Shown here: positions 7,678 to 16,624 of the stretch, one piece after another | How positions within the stretch are numbered: the stretch's first letter is position 1 | Layout: every line of letters starts with the position of its first letter | Assembly: GCA_947447995.1 (NCBI GenBank) | Contig: CANFLQ010000011.1 | Span: forward strand, 1 to 43,681 | DNA length: 43,681 nucleotides | Origin: Bacteroidota bacterium | GTDB taxonomy: Bacteria > Bacteroidota > Bacteroidia > 2-12-FULL-35-15 | Direction of reading: 5' to 3' | The notes under the pieces: model-generated | What the model was told of the DNA's origin: nothing | Database searches by the model: none | Seen by the model: only the letters and a program-made list of their open reading frames with translations | Program-made: the position numbers and the translations under genes

Positions 7678-9834
7678 ATGACTGAAAACACAACAAATAT
7701 AACACTTCATGTAGAAGGTATGGATTGTACATCCTGCGCCTTGGGCATTACCAAAAATCTTCAAAAAAAAGGAGCAGAGAATGTTTTTGTGGATTTTGCG
7801 TCTGGCGAAGCCAACTTTTTTTTGAAAGATAAAAAGGAACTCCAATTAATGATAAATAGTATCAATGATTTGGGGTATAAGGTGGTAGATAGCAAATTTA
7901 GGGAAGAAAATGAAGGTAAAATGTCAGTTGTAGAAAAACGTTTTTATTTTACCTTGCCCTTTACCATTATTTTGTTTTTCGGGCACATGCTGCTTTCTCA
8001 CAATTTTATACTGAATCAACCTTGGATTCAACTGCTGCTGTGCCTACCTGTTTTTATTATTGGGATAATGCAGTTTGGTAAAAGCGCTTGGGGATCTCTA
8101 AAAGCCAGAGTTCCCAATATGGACGTTCTTGTTTTTATTGGTTCGGCATCGGCATTTATATATAGTATTGTAGGTATGTGGTTGCATTATGGAACGCATC
8201 AAATGCACAATTACATGTTTTTTGAAACGGCAGCTACCATTATCACATTGGTATTGTTGGGTAATGTATTTGAACACCGTTCGGTAAAACAAACAACTAC
8301 CGCTCTTCGCGATTTAAGTGCCATACAGGTATCTAAAGCTAAATTGCTGGGCTTACAAATGGGTAAAGAGGTAATTACCGAAATTGATTATAAGGATATA
8401 ACCATTGGTGCAATACTTCAGGTAAATACAGGTGATAAAATACCTGTTGATGGGGAAATTATTTCAGGTGAAGTAACCATTGATGAATCTATGTTAACAG
8501 GCGAAAGCAGTCCGGTTGAAAAAACAAATACGGACAACGTTATTGGAGGAACCATTGTTGTAAACGGTAGTATTCGGATGCGTGCCCAAGTGGTGGGTAA
8601 CGAAACAGTACTAGCAAAAATCATTGAATTGGTAAAAAAAGCACAACAAGCAAAACCCGAAATTCAAAAGTTGGGGGATAAAATTAGTGCCATATTTGTT
8701 CCTGTAGTATTAGGTATTTCAGTGATTACATTTTTTGTCAATTATTTTTTTGTCAATTTCCCTATAGACATGGATACATTTCAGGAGTCAATTATGCGTA
8801 GCATTGCGGTATTGGTTATTTCTTGTCCATGTGCTATGGGCTTGGCAACACCAACTGCTGTAATGGTGGGCATTGGCAGAGCAGCAAAAATGGGCATATT
8901 AATTAAAGGTGGTAGTACTTTGGAAGAGTTTGCCAAAATAAAAAATATTGTTTTTGATAAAACAGGAACACTTACTACCGGTGATTTTAAAATAAAAAAC
9001 ATCAATTATTTTGAAGGTGCAACAGAAAACGAAGTGAAAGATATATTGTTTACCCTTGAACAACATTCCTCACATCCTATAGCTAAATCAATAGTTAACG
9101 AACTTAAAAATACTGTTTCAACAATTGCGTTTAATAATATAATTGAAGACAAAGGTTTAGGTATTTCTGCCACAGACGCTAATAACAACACCTATCAATT
9201 AGGTTCTTATAAAATAGCTTCCAGCTTCACATTAAGTGATATGCATAATATTTATGTTATAAAAAATAAAGTGTTAATAGCAACCGTAGATTTGGAAGAT
9301 ACCTTAAAAGCAGGTGTTAAGGAAACCATTGCCAATTTTAATAAACAAGGTATATTAACCGTTATCCTGAGTGGCGATAGCCGTAAAAAATGTGAGGAAC
9401 TGGCGCAAAAAATAAATATTGATAAAGTATACAGTGAGCAGTTACCTTCTCAAAAGCTTGAATTGATTGAAAAATTAACAAAACAAGCACCAACCGCAAT
9501 GGTGGGCGATGGTGTAAATGACGCGCCTGCATTGGCAAAAGCCACAGTAGGCATTTCATTGAGCAATGCAACGCAAGTGGCAATACAATCTGCACAAATT
9601 ATATTATTAAAAAATAACGATTTGTCGATGCTTACACAGGCACATTTAATAAGTAAACATAGCCTTATTACCATAAAACAAAATTTGTTTTGGGCGTTTT
9701 TTTATAACATTATTGCAATTCCGGTTGCAGCAATGGGATTATTAAGTCCGGGTATTGGTGCATTAGCAATGGCTTTTTCCGATGTTATTGTGATTGGGAA
9801 TTCAATTCGTTTGAAAACAAAAAAGTTGAAATAA
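7678..9834 (+). CDS. copA: Heavy-metal (copper) translocating P1B-type ATPase
   Basis: HMA motif GMDCTSCA, membrane CPC (VISCPCAMGLATP), DKTGTLTTG, SSHPIA, MVGDGVNDAPALA. Confidence 0.94.
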   Translation: MTENTTNITLHVEGMDCTSCALGITKNLQKKGAENVFVDFASGEANFFLKDKKELQLMINSINDLGYKVVDSKFREENEGKMSVVEKRFYFTLPFTIILFFGHMLLSHNFILNQPWIQLLLCLPVFIIGIMQFGKSAWGSLKARVPNMDVLVFIGSASAFIYSIVGMWLHYGTHQMHNYMFFETAATIITLVLLGNVFEHRSVKQTTTALRDLSAIQVSKAKLLGLQMGKEVITEIDYKDITIGAILQVNTGDKIPVDGEIISGEVTIDESMLTGESSPVEKTNTDNVIGGTIVVNGSIRMRAQVVGNETVLAKIIELVKKAQQAKPEIQKLGDKISAIFVPVVLGISVITFFVNYFFVNFPIDMDTFQESIMRSIAVLVISCPCAMGLATPTAVMVGIGRAAKMGILIKGGSTLEEFAKIKNIVFDKTGTLTTGDFKIKNINYFEGATENEVKDILFTLEQHSSHPIAKSIVNELKNTVSTIAFNNIIEDKGLGISATDANNNTYQLGSYKIASSFTLSDMHNIYVIKNKVLIATVDLEDTLKAGVKETIANFNKQGILTVILSGDSRKKCEELAQKINIDKVYSEQLPSQKLELIEKLTKQAPTAMVGDGVNDAPALAKATVGISLSNATQVAIQSAQIILLKNNDLSMLTQAHLISKHSLITIKQNLFWAFFYNIIAIPVAAMGLLSPGIGALAMAFSDVIVIGNSIRLKTKKLK

Positions 9835-9840
9835 AGTTTA

Positions 9841-11028
9841 ATGGAACTTCCAAAATTAAATATACTTTTTCTATCCAGTTGGTATCCAAACAGGTGTAAT
9901 CCACGACTGGGTAATTTTGTACAAAAACATGCTGAAGCCGTTGCATTGACATCCCGTGTTGCAGCTTTATTTGTTTGTTCTGACGCTTCTTGTAAACAAA
10001 GATTTGAAATTACGGAAGCTTTTATTAATAATGTATATACAGTAAATGTATACTATAAAAAAGTAGAACATTCAATACCCCTAATTTCAACTGCACAAAA
10101 AGCTTTGCGTTCTGTCCGTGCTTATATTAAAGGATTTAAAATAATCCAAAAACATTTACCTAATATAAATCTGGTTCATCACAATATTTTATACCCTGCT
10201 GGAATAATAGCTATGTATTTAAAAAAAGTGAAACATATTCCATATATAATCACTGAAAATTGGACAGGATATTTACCTTCAAAAAAAATAAAATTGGATT
10301 GGTTGCAAAAAAAGCTTTCAAAACTAATAGCTTCCAACGCTAGTTATATTGTGCCAGTATCTGTCGATTTGCGTGATGCAATGATGAATTTGGGATTTAA
10401 TACCAATTATGAAATCATTTACAATGTGTTTGATACACAATTGTTTTATCCAAGAAACGACAAAATAAAACATGATAAGATTAAAATAATTCACATATCT
10501 ACGCTAGATGATGCACACAAAAACGTATCAGGTATGTTGCGTGTTACTAAGCAATTAGCAAAACAGCGTAGCGATTTTGAAATATGGTTTATGGGTGATG
10601 GAGACACCTCCCCTTATATGAAATTGGCATCTGAATTAAAGATTAAAGACACTTTTGCATTTTTTGATGGAATAAAATCGACAAAGGAAGTAGCAGAAAT
10701 TATGCGTAATTCAGATTGCTTTTTACTTTTTAGTAATTATGAAAATCTACCCTGTGTAATGGTAGAAGCTTTAGCAAGTGGTATCCCAATCGTATCTTCT
10801 ACTGCAGGAGGAATACATGAACATATTACCGAAAATTTAGGAATACTTTTAAAGCCCCTTGACGAAGGGGCTTTATTAAATGCATTAAATGTAGCAATTG
10901 ATAATATAAAATCAAATAAATATAATGCAGAAGAGTTAAGCCAGTATGCAAACAGAAATTTTAGTTATGAAAAAATAGGCGAAAAGTTTCATGTTTTATA
11001 TTCTAAAATATTAAAACACAAAATATAA
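9841..11028 (+). CDS. Glycosyltransferase family 4 (GT-B)
   Basis: ILFLSSWYPNRCNPRLGNFVQKHA; NYENLPCVMVEALASGIPIVSSTAGG donor-binding motif. Confidence 0.9.
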   Translation: MELPKLNILFLSSWYPNRCNPRLGNFVQKHAEAVALTSRVAALFVCSDASCKQRFEITEAFINNVYTVNVYYKKVEHSIPLISTAQKALRSVRAYIKGFKIIQKHLPNINLVHHNILYPAGIIAMYLKKVKHIPYIITENWTGYLPSKKIKLDWLQKKLSKLIASNASYIVPVSVDLRDAMMNLGFNTNYEIIYNVFDTQLFYPRNDKIKHDKIKIIHISTLDDAHKNVSGMLRVTKQLAKQRSDFEIWFMGDGDTSPYMKLASELKIKDTFAFFDGIKSTKEVAEIMRNSDCFLLFSNYENLPCVMVEALASGIPIVSSTAGGIHEHITENLGILLKPLDEGALLNALNVAIDNIKSNKYNAEELSQYANRNFSYEKIGEKFHVLYSKILKHKI

Positions 11029-11831
11029 TGAATAAAGTCTTCAAACTTTTTAAAGCCTTTTTTTTACTATTAAAACAACCATCTTTACTTAACAATGTTT
11101 TGAATGATGCTGATGTAAATAAAAATGAAGTAAAAAAAAAATACAATCTCCCAAAAGGATTAAAAACAATTGAATTAACAGATTTGATACCCAATTTGAA
11201 TATAACAGTTAATCCCTATTGCTCAATGGATGGAGGTTCTACGCCTGTTGATTTAGCTTTGCTAATTGGTTTAGCAACTCAAAAACCTAATTGTAATTAT
11301 TTTGAAATTGGTACTTGGCGTGGAGAAAGTGTTGCTAACGTAGCAACAGTAGCAGAAAAGTGTATTACTCTTAATATATCGGATAAGGAAATGCAGGCTT
11401 TAGGGCTGGAAAAAAGCTATATAGATTTACATCGTTTTTTCTCAAAAAACTTAAAAAATGTAATCCATATTCAGGCAAATTCTTTAACCTTCGATTATTC
11501 TACGCTTAATCAAAAATTTGATTTGATTTTTATTGATGGAGATCATCATTATGAAAGTGTAAAAAGTGACACCAAAAATGCTTTTCAATTACTGAAAGAT
11601 GAAAACTCAATAATTGTTTGGCATGATTACGGTCACACTCCTGCTGATATAAGGTGGGATGTTTTTAGGGGAATATTGGATGGCAGCACTAAGGAGCAAA
11701 TTCAATATTTATATAGGGTATCTAATACATTGTGTGCCATTTATACACAACAAAAAATAGCATCAATTTATCCTACACCAAATGCCAATCCTAAAAAGCA
11801 ATTTTCTATTCATATAAAAGCAAATCAATAA
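11028..11831 (+). CDS. Class I SAM-dependent methyltransferase
   Basis: NYFEIGTWRGESVANVATVA and FDLIFIDGDHHYESVKSDTKNAF. Start overlaps the upstream stop (TAATG). Confidence 0.82.
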   Translation: MNKVFKLFKAFFLLLKQPSLLNNVLNDADVNKNEVKKKYNLPKGLKTIELTDLIPNLNITVNPYCSMDGGSTPVDLALLIGLATQKPNCNYFEIGTWRGESVANVATVAEKCITLNISDKEMQALGLEKSYIDLHRFFSKNLKNVIHIQANSLTFDYSTLNQKFDLIFIDGDHHYESVKSDTKNAFQLLKDENSIIVWHDYGHTPADIRWDVFRGILDGSTKEQIQYLYRVSNTLCAIYTQQKIASIYPTPNANPKKQFSIHIKANQ

Positions 11832-11853
11832 TAAAAATTGATTTGCTTTTATA
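11813..11853 (+). terminator. Long-stem terminator-like hairpin overlapping the methyltransferase stop codon
   Basis: TATAAAAGCAAATCAA-(9 nt)-TTGATTTGCTTTTATA, 16-bp perfect stem; the left arm encodes the last codons. Confidence 0.6.
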
Positions 11854-12003
11854 ACCGGTTGGGGTAAAATTGATTTATTCTATTTGGCATATTTGTTGAC
11901 CAATCCCTTTTTATATAAGTGCATACATTAAAATATTAATTACTTTTGCTTTTAGCAAAAGCCAATTGTTTATTCATACAATTATTTAATTTAAACAGGA
12001 TAG

Positions 12004-12786
12004 ATGAAAATTATAATCTCAATTAGTACACTTTTTTTTTATTTTTCTTCGTTTTTTTCTTCCGCACAAACCGATAATCTGAATAAAACAGATGCCGCAG
12101 GTAAAAAGCAGGGCCATTGGATTAAGTTGGACGATGATAGAAAAAAGATGTACGAAGGCAGCTTTGTTGAAGGCATTCCTGTTGGTAAGTTCACTTATTT
12201 TTATGATACAGGCACTCCTTGGTCGGTTACTTTTTTTTCTAATAACGGAAACATTTCACGTACTCAAATGTTTGATGCCGCTGGAAAATTGACTGCAGAA
12301 GGGAAATATGTAAATGAGAAAAAAGATAGTTTATGGAAATTTTATAGTAAATCAGGAAAACTGATATCAACAGAAAATTATATCAACGGTGTAAAAAACG
12401 GAACATTTAAAGTTTTTTATGAAAATGGAGAGCTTTTAGAAGAACAAAACTGGAAAAATGGCGTTCAGGAAGGCTTATCGGCTAAATACTTTGATAGCGG
12501 ACAATTAAAATATCAACGAAATTATATAAATAATAAGGTAGAAGGAAAGGCTACATATTATTATCCTTCAGGAAAAGTTAATATTGAAGGCGTTTATAAA
12601 AACGATTTAAAAGAAGGACCTTGGAAATATTACAAGGAAAATGGAACACTAGAGCGCACCGATGAATATTTTAACGGGCTATTTGTTGGTAAAAAAGACC
12701 CCAACGTTATTTCAAAAGAGGTAGAAGAAAAAGAACGAAAATTATCGGAACAATTTGAAATTAAAGACCCTTACGGAGATAGGTAA
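12004..12786 (+). CDS. MORN-repeat / YwqK-like exported protein
   Basis: Signal peptide plus repeated YxxGxxxGxWxxYxxxG units (ENYINGVKNGTFKVFYENGELLEE and similar). Confidence 0.85.
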   Translation: MKIIISISTLFFYFSSFFSSAQTDNLNKTDAAGKKQGHWIKLDDDRKKMYEGSFVEGIPVGKFTYFYDTGTPWSVTFFSNNGNISRTQMFDAAGKLTAEGKYVNEKKDSLWKFYSKSGKLISTENYINGVKNGTFKVFYENGELLEEQNWKNGVQEGLSAKYFDSGQLKYQRNYINNKVEGKATYYYPSGKVNIEGVYKNDLKEGPWKYYKENGTLERTDEYFNGLFVGKKDPNVISKEVEEKERKLSEQFEIKDPYGDR

Positions 12787-12823
12787 TAAGTTAAAAGTTG
12801 TAAGCTTTAAACTGAATTAAAAG

Positions 12824-13930
12824 ATGAGCAAAAAAGGAAAAGTATTATTAGCAATGAGTGGAGGAATTGATAGTTCCATTGCAGCGCTATTGTTGCACGA
12901 ACAAGGCTATGAGGTGGTTGGTATTACTATGAAAACATGGGATTACGCTTCGTCTGGAGGCTCCAGTAAAGAAACAGGTTGTTGCAGTTTGGATTCTATT
13001 AACGATGCTAGGTTATTGGCGGTAAACTTAGGCTTTCCTCATTTTATTTTAGATATTAGAAATGAATTTGGAAACTTTGTTATTGATAATTTTGTTGAAG
13101 AATATTTGGCTGGTCGTACACCAAATCCTTGTGTATTATGCAATACGCACATTAAATGGGAGGCACTATTAAAACGTGCCGATATGCTTGATTGCGAATT
13201 CATTGCTACGGGGCATTATGCACGCATCCGTGAGGAAAACAACCGCTATGTGGTTTCAAAGGGGTTGGATCAAACCAAAGATCAATCGTATGTGCTTTGG
13301 GGCTTAACACAAAATAGTTTAAAACGCACACTTTTTCCTTTACAAAACTATCTTAAATCAGAAATAAAACAAATGGCCATTGATAATGGTTATGTTGATT
13401 TGGCAACAAAAAATGAAAGTTATGAAATATGTTTTGTGCCAGACAATGATTATCGAGGATTTTTAAAACACAAAGTAGAAGGGCTAGAACAAAAAGTTGC
13501 TGGTGGTAATTTTGTGGATAAAGCAGGCAAAATTTTAGGTAAACATAAAGGTTATCCTTTTTATACCGTAGGGCAACGCAAAGGGCTGGAAATTGCTGTA
13601 GGAGAACCGTTACATGTATTGGAAATAGTGCCAGAAACCAATACTGTTATTTTAGGTTCAAAAGATGATTTGGAGCAACAACAAATGACAGTAGGGCAAT
13701 TTAATCTTATAAAATATGGGCAGTTGCCCAACAGTTTTCAAACATTAACCAAAATACGATATAAAGATCCTGGTACAATGGCTACAGTATCGCACGTAAA
13801 TGATAAACTAAATGTATTGTTTCACAATACTGTTTCTGCCGTTGCCCCAGGGCAATCTGCCGTGTTTTACGAAGGAGATGATTTGGTTGGTGGTGGCATA
13901 ATTGAACGTCAACGCCCTCTATTGATATAA
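12824..13930 (+). CDS. mnmA: tRNA-specific 2-thiouridylase
   Basis: LLAMSGGIDSSIAALLLHEQGYEV, TPNPCVLCNTHIKW, ESYEICFVPDNDYRGFL. Confidence 0.96.
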   Translation: MSKKGKVLLAMSGGIDSSIAALLLHEQGYEVVGITMKTWDYASSGGSSKETGCCSLDSINDARLLAVNLGFPHFILDIRNEFGNFVIDNFVEEYLAGRTPNPCVLCNTHIKWEALLKRADMLDCEFIATGHYARIREENNRYVVSKGLDQTKDQSYVLWGLTQNSLKRTLFPLQNYLKSEIKQMAIDNGYVDLATKNESYEICFVPDNDYRGFLKHKVEGLEQKVAGGNFVDKAGKILGKHKGYPFYTVGQRKGLEIAVGEPLHVLEIVPETNTVILGSKDDLEQQQMTVGQFNLIKYGQLPNSFQTLTKIRYKDPGTMATVSHVNDKLNVLFHNTVSAVAPGQSAVFYEGDDLVGGGIIERQRPLLI

Positions 13931-13976
13931 CTATTCAATAAAATTCCTTAATTTAGCTTTTGAGATTTTATTAACA

Positions 13977-14732
13977 ATGAAACCAGCTTTCGGAAAATTA
14001 TTCCTATTCTTTTTTTTGGGCATCGCTCTTTTTTCTTGTAAAAAAGATGCTAATGTAGCTGATATGGGATATAATTATTTTCCTACAGACGTTGGTAAGT
14101 ATGTAATTTACGATGTTGATTCTACCTTTTATGATGGTTTTTATAGTCCAGTTAAAGCCGTAAATTTTAAGTTTCAATTAAAAGAAAAAATAGAATCCAT
14201 TTTTAACGACAACCAAGGCAGACCAACCCTGCGTTTGGAGCGCTACGTAAAATACTACGATAGTATTGTACCTTATAGTGCCCAACCTTGGACATTAAGG
14301 GATGTTTGGATGGCAAACCGAAATACAACCAATGCCGAAAGGGTGGAGGAGAATGTAAGGATTGTAAGGCTAATTTTTCCTGTCAGAAAAAATAAAACAT
14401 GGAATGCGAATGCACAAAACACCTATGATGAAAGAGATTTTAATTATGAATACTGTGATTTTTCTGAAACTATTGGAAGTATAAATTTTACTCAGGTTTT
14501 ACAAACTTTATATAATGATGGCGGAACAATACTAACTAGCAGAGAATACAGAACTGAAAAATATGCACGAGATGTAGGATTAATCTTTCGTGAGGAAATT
14601 GTTGTAGAATCGCAACCCAAAGCGGGAGCTACTTCAACGGAATTACAGGCTTTTTTTGCAAAATCTATTATGCAACGCATCACTTCAGGTTATAAATATA
14701 CCATGACTGTTCATTCTTACGGAACAGAATAA
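13977..14732 (+). CDS. Hypothetical lipoprotein
   Basis: Lipobox-type N-terminus FLGIALFSCKKD; no family recognised. Confidence 0.75.
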   Translation: MKPAFGKLFLFFFLGIALFSCKKDANVADMGYNYFPTDVGKYVIYDVDSTFYDGFYSPVKAVNFKFQLKEKIESIFNDNQGRPTLRLERYVKYYDSIVPYSAQPWTLRDVWMANRNTTNAERVEENVRIVRLIFPVRKNKTWNANAQNTYDERDFNYEYCDFSETIGSINFTQVLQTLYNDGGTILTSREYRTEKYARDVGLIFREEIVVESQPKAGATSTELQAFFAKSIMQRITSGYKYTMTVHSYGTE

Positions 14733-14796
14733 TAGTTTATTTTTTGGCTTCCCAAACTTTCTAACTTTGAACTTTTCAACTTTGAACTTAAATTAT

Positions 14797-16056
14797 ATGC
14801 AAGCAGAAATAATAACTATTGGTGACGAAATACTTATTGGTCAAATTGTGGATACAAACTCGGCATACATGGCAACAATACTAAATTTGAATGGTATTAA
14901 CGTAAAACAAATATCCTCCGTATCCGATAATCGCGACCATATAATTAAAGCATTGGACGAAGCCAAGGAACGTGCAGATATTATTTTAATAACAGGCGGT
15001 TTAGGTCCTACAAAAGACGACATTACTAAAAAAACACTAACTCAGTATTTTAATACTAAAATGCGTTTTGATGAAGAGGCATATCAGGATGTGAAAAACA
15101 TTTTTGATTTTTATGGAAAAGAAGTAACACCTATTAATCGCTTGCAAGCAGAGGTGCCAGAAATATGTGAGGTAATAAGAAACTTGAATGGTACTGCACC
15201 TGGAATGTGGTTTGATGTGGATGGAAAAGTTTTTGTATCAATGCCTGGAGTGCCTCATGAAATGAAGGCAATGATGAAAGAGCGCGTTGTGCCTAAAATT
15301 TTAGAACGTTATCATTTACCATTCATAGTTCATAAAACAGCTCTTACACAAGGAATAGGGGAATCCTTTTTAGCTGAAACAATTACAGATTGGGAAAATA
15401 GTTTATCAACAGTTGGTATTAAACTTGCTTATTTACCATCCCCAGGAATGATGGTTAGATTGCGACTAAGCACAACAGGTAAGGACAAAGATAAATTGAA
15501 TGAAGCGGTTGATAATAAAATAGAAGAACTTAAAAAACGTATTCCTGAATACATTTACGGATATGAAATTTTTGGCGAAGAAAGAGAAACGCTGGAGCAA
15601 TTGGTAGGAAAGCTATTAAAGGACAATCAAAAAACAGTATCAACAGCCGAAAGCTGCACTGGAGGTTATATTTCTCATTTAATTACCAGAATTGCCGGCA
15701 GCTCTGATTATTATGCCGGTTCGGTGATTTGCTATTCCAATACGGTAAAAGAAATGGAATTGGGTATTTCAAAAGAATTGTTAGCTGCAAAAGGAGCGGT
15801 TTGTCAGCCAGTTGTGGAGGCAATGGCTCAATCTGTTAGGGAAAAGTTAAAAACCGATTATTCCATTGCTTGTTCTGGTATAGCAGGCCCTACAGGAGGT
15901 ACAGATAAAAAACCAGTAGGCACAGTTTGGATTGCCATAGCAACACCCGAAAAGGTAATTTCTGAAAAGTTTTTATTCGGTAATAACCGAGAACGAAATA
16001 TTCAAAAAACGGCAAATGCAGCTTTAAATATGTTGAAGAAGGTATTGGAGAGCTAA
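14797..16056 (+). CDS. cinA: CinA-like competence/damage-inducible protein (nicotinamide-nucleotide amidase)
   Basis: MQAEIITIGDEILIGQIVDTNSAYMA; STAESCTGGYISHLIT; CSGIAGPTGGTDKKPVGTVWIA. Start placed at the internal Met rather than the ORF-track start at 14767. Confidence 0.93.
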   Translation: MQAEIITIGDEILIGQIVDTNSAYMATILNLNGINVKQISSVSDNRDHIIKALDEAKERADIILITGGLGPTKDDITKKTLTQYFNTKMRFDEEAYQDVKNIFDFYGKEVTPINRLQAEVPEICEVIRNLNGTAPGMWFDVDGKVFVSMPGVPHEMKAMMKERVVPKILERYHLPFIVHKTALTQGIGESFLAETITDWENSLSTVGIKLAYLPSPGMMVRLRLSTTGKDKDKLNEAVDNKIEELKKRIPEYIYGYEIFGEERETLEQLVGKLLKDNQKTVSTAESCTGGYISHLITRIAGSSDYYAGSVICYSNTVKEMELGISKELLAAKGAVCQPVVEAMAQSVREKLKTDYSIACSGIAGPTGGTDKKPVGTVWIAIATPEKVISEKFLFGNNRERNIQKTANAALNMLKKVLES

Positions 16057-16067
16057 CAAGCAATAAA

Positions 16068-16090
16068 TCAGCAACTCCTTAGAAGCAACC
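16068..16090. repeat. Degenerate copy of the REP-like GCTCCTnAGGAGC element
   Basis: Reverse complement ACAGGTTGCTTCTAAGGAGTTGC aligns with ACAGGTCGCTCCTAAGGAGCTAA (complement of the copy near 26582-26604). Confidence 0.45.
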
Positions 16091-16152
16091 TGTTTTAGTT
16101 AATAGGATTTATGAAGGAGTTAAGCGCCTCAATATTATTTTTTAATAAAACA

Positions 16153-16182
16153 TTGCATAATTAATTCAAATAACTATCTTTG
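16153..16182 (+). promoter_or_regulatory. Promoter of rpmE: TTG-N19-TATCTTTG
   Basis: TTG at 16153-16155, 19-nt spacer, TATCTTTG at 16175-16182; matches the Bacteroidota -33/-7 consensus. Confidence 0.65.
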
Positions 16183-16210
16183 CATTCCTAAAAATAAAAT
16201 TAGAATAAAA

Positions 16211-16459
16211 ATGAAAGCAGGACTTCACCCAGAAAATTACCGTTTAGTAGTATTTAAAGATTTGAGTATCAATTACTCTTTTTTAACAAAATCATGCGTA
16301 GAAAGCAAAGAAACTGTTAAATGGGAAGATGGTAATGAGTATCCAATTGTTAAGTTGGAGATTTCTCACATGTCGCACCCTTTTTACACTGGTAAAGTTA
16401 AATTGGTAGATACAGCAGGTCGCGTTGATAAATTTCGTACCCGTTACGCTAAAAAATAA
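16211..16459 (+). CDS. 50S ribosomal protein L31 type B (no zinc-binding Cys motif)
   Basis: [29 protein letters not shown]...[27 protein letters not shown]. Confidence 0.95.
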   Translation: MKAGLHPENYRLVVFKDLSINYSFLTKSCVESKETVKWEDGNEYPIVKLEISHMSHPFYTGKVKLVDTAGRVDKFRTRYAKK

Positions 16460-16479
16460 ATTTACATACTATTTGTTTA

Positions 16480-16516
16480 AAAATCCCTCAGCAATAAATT
16501 GTTGGGGGATTTTTAT
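16480..16516 (+). terminator. Rho-independent terminator after L31
   Basis: AAATCCCTCAGCAATaaATTGTTGGGGGATTTTT, imperfect stem plus T-tract. Confidence 0.8.
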
Positions 16517-16624
16517 TTTTATTTGGCTCTAAAAATTGATAATACTCAATAAAAAACATACATTTGGGACTTATAAAGAATAGTATTTAAAATTTTTCCG
16601 AATCGACAACTAAAAAAATAATTT

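Noticed and set aside
8098-9674. Several minus-strand ORFs antisense to copA
   Set aside because: Shadow ORFs of a strongly supported P-type ATPase; no motifs of their own.
12092-12292. 66-aa ORF in another frame within the MORN-repeat gene
   Set aside because: Overlaps a clear repeat protein; no initiation signal or recognisable family.
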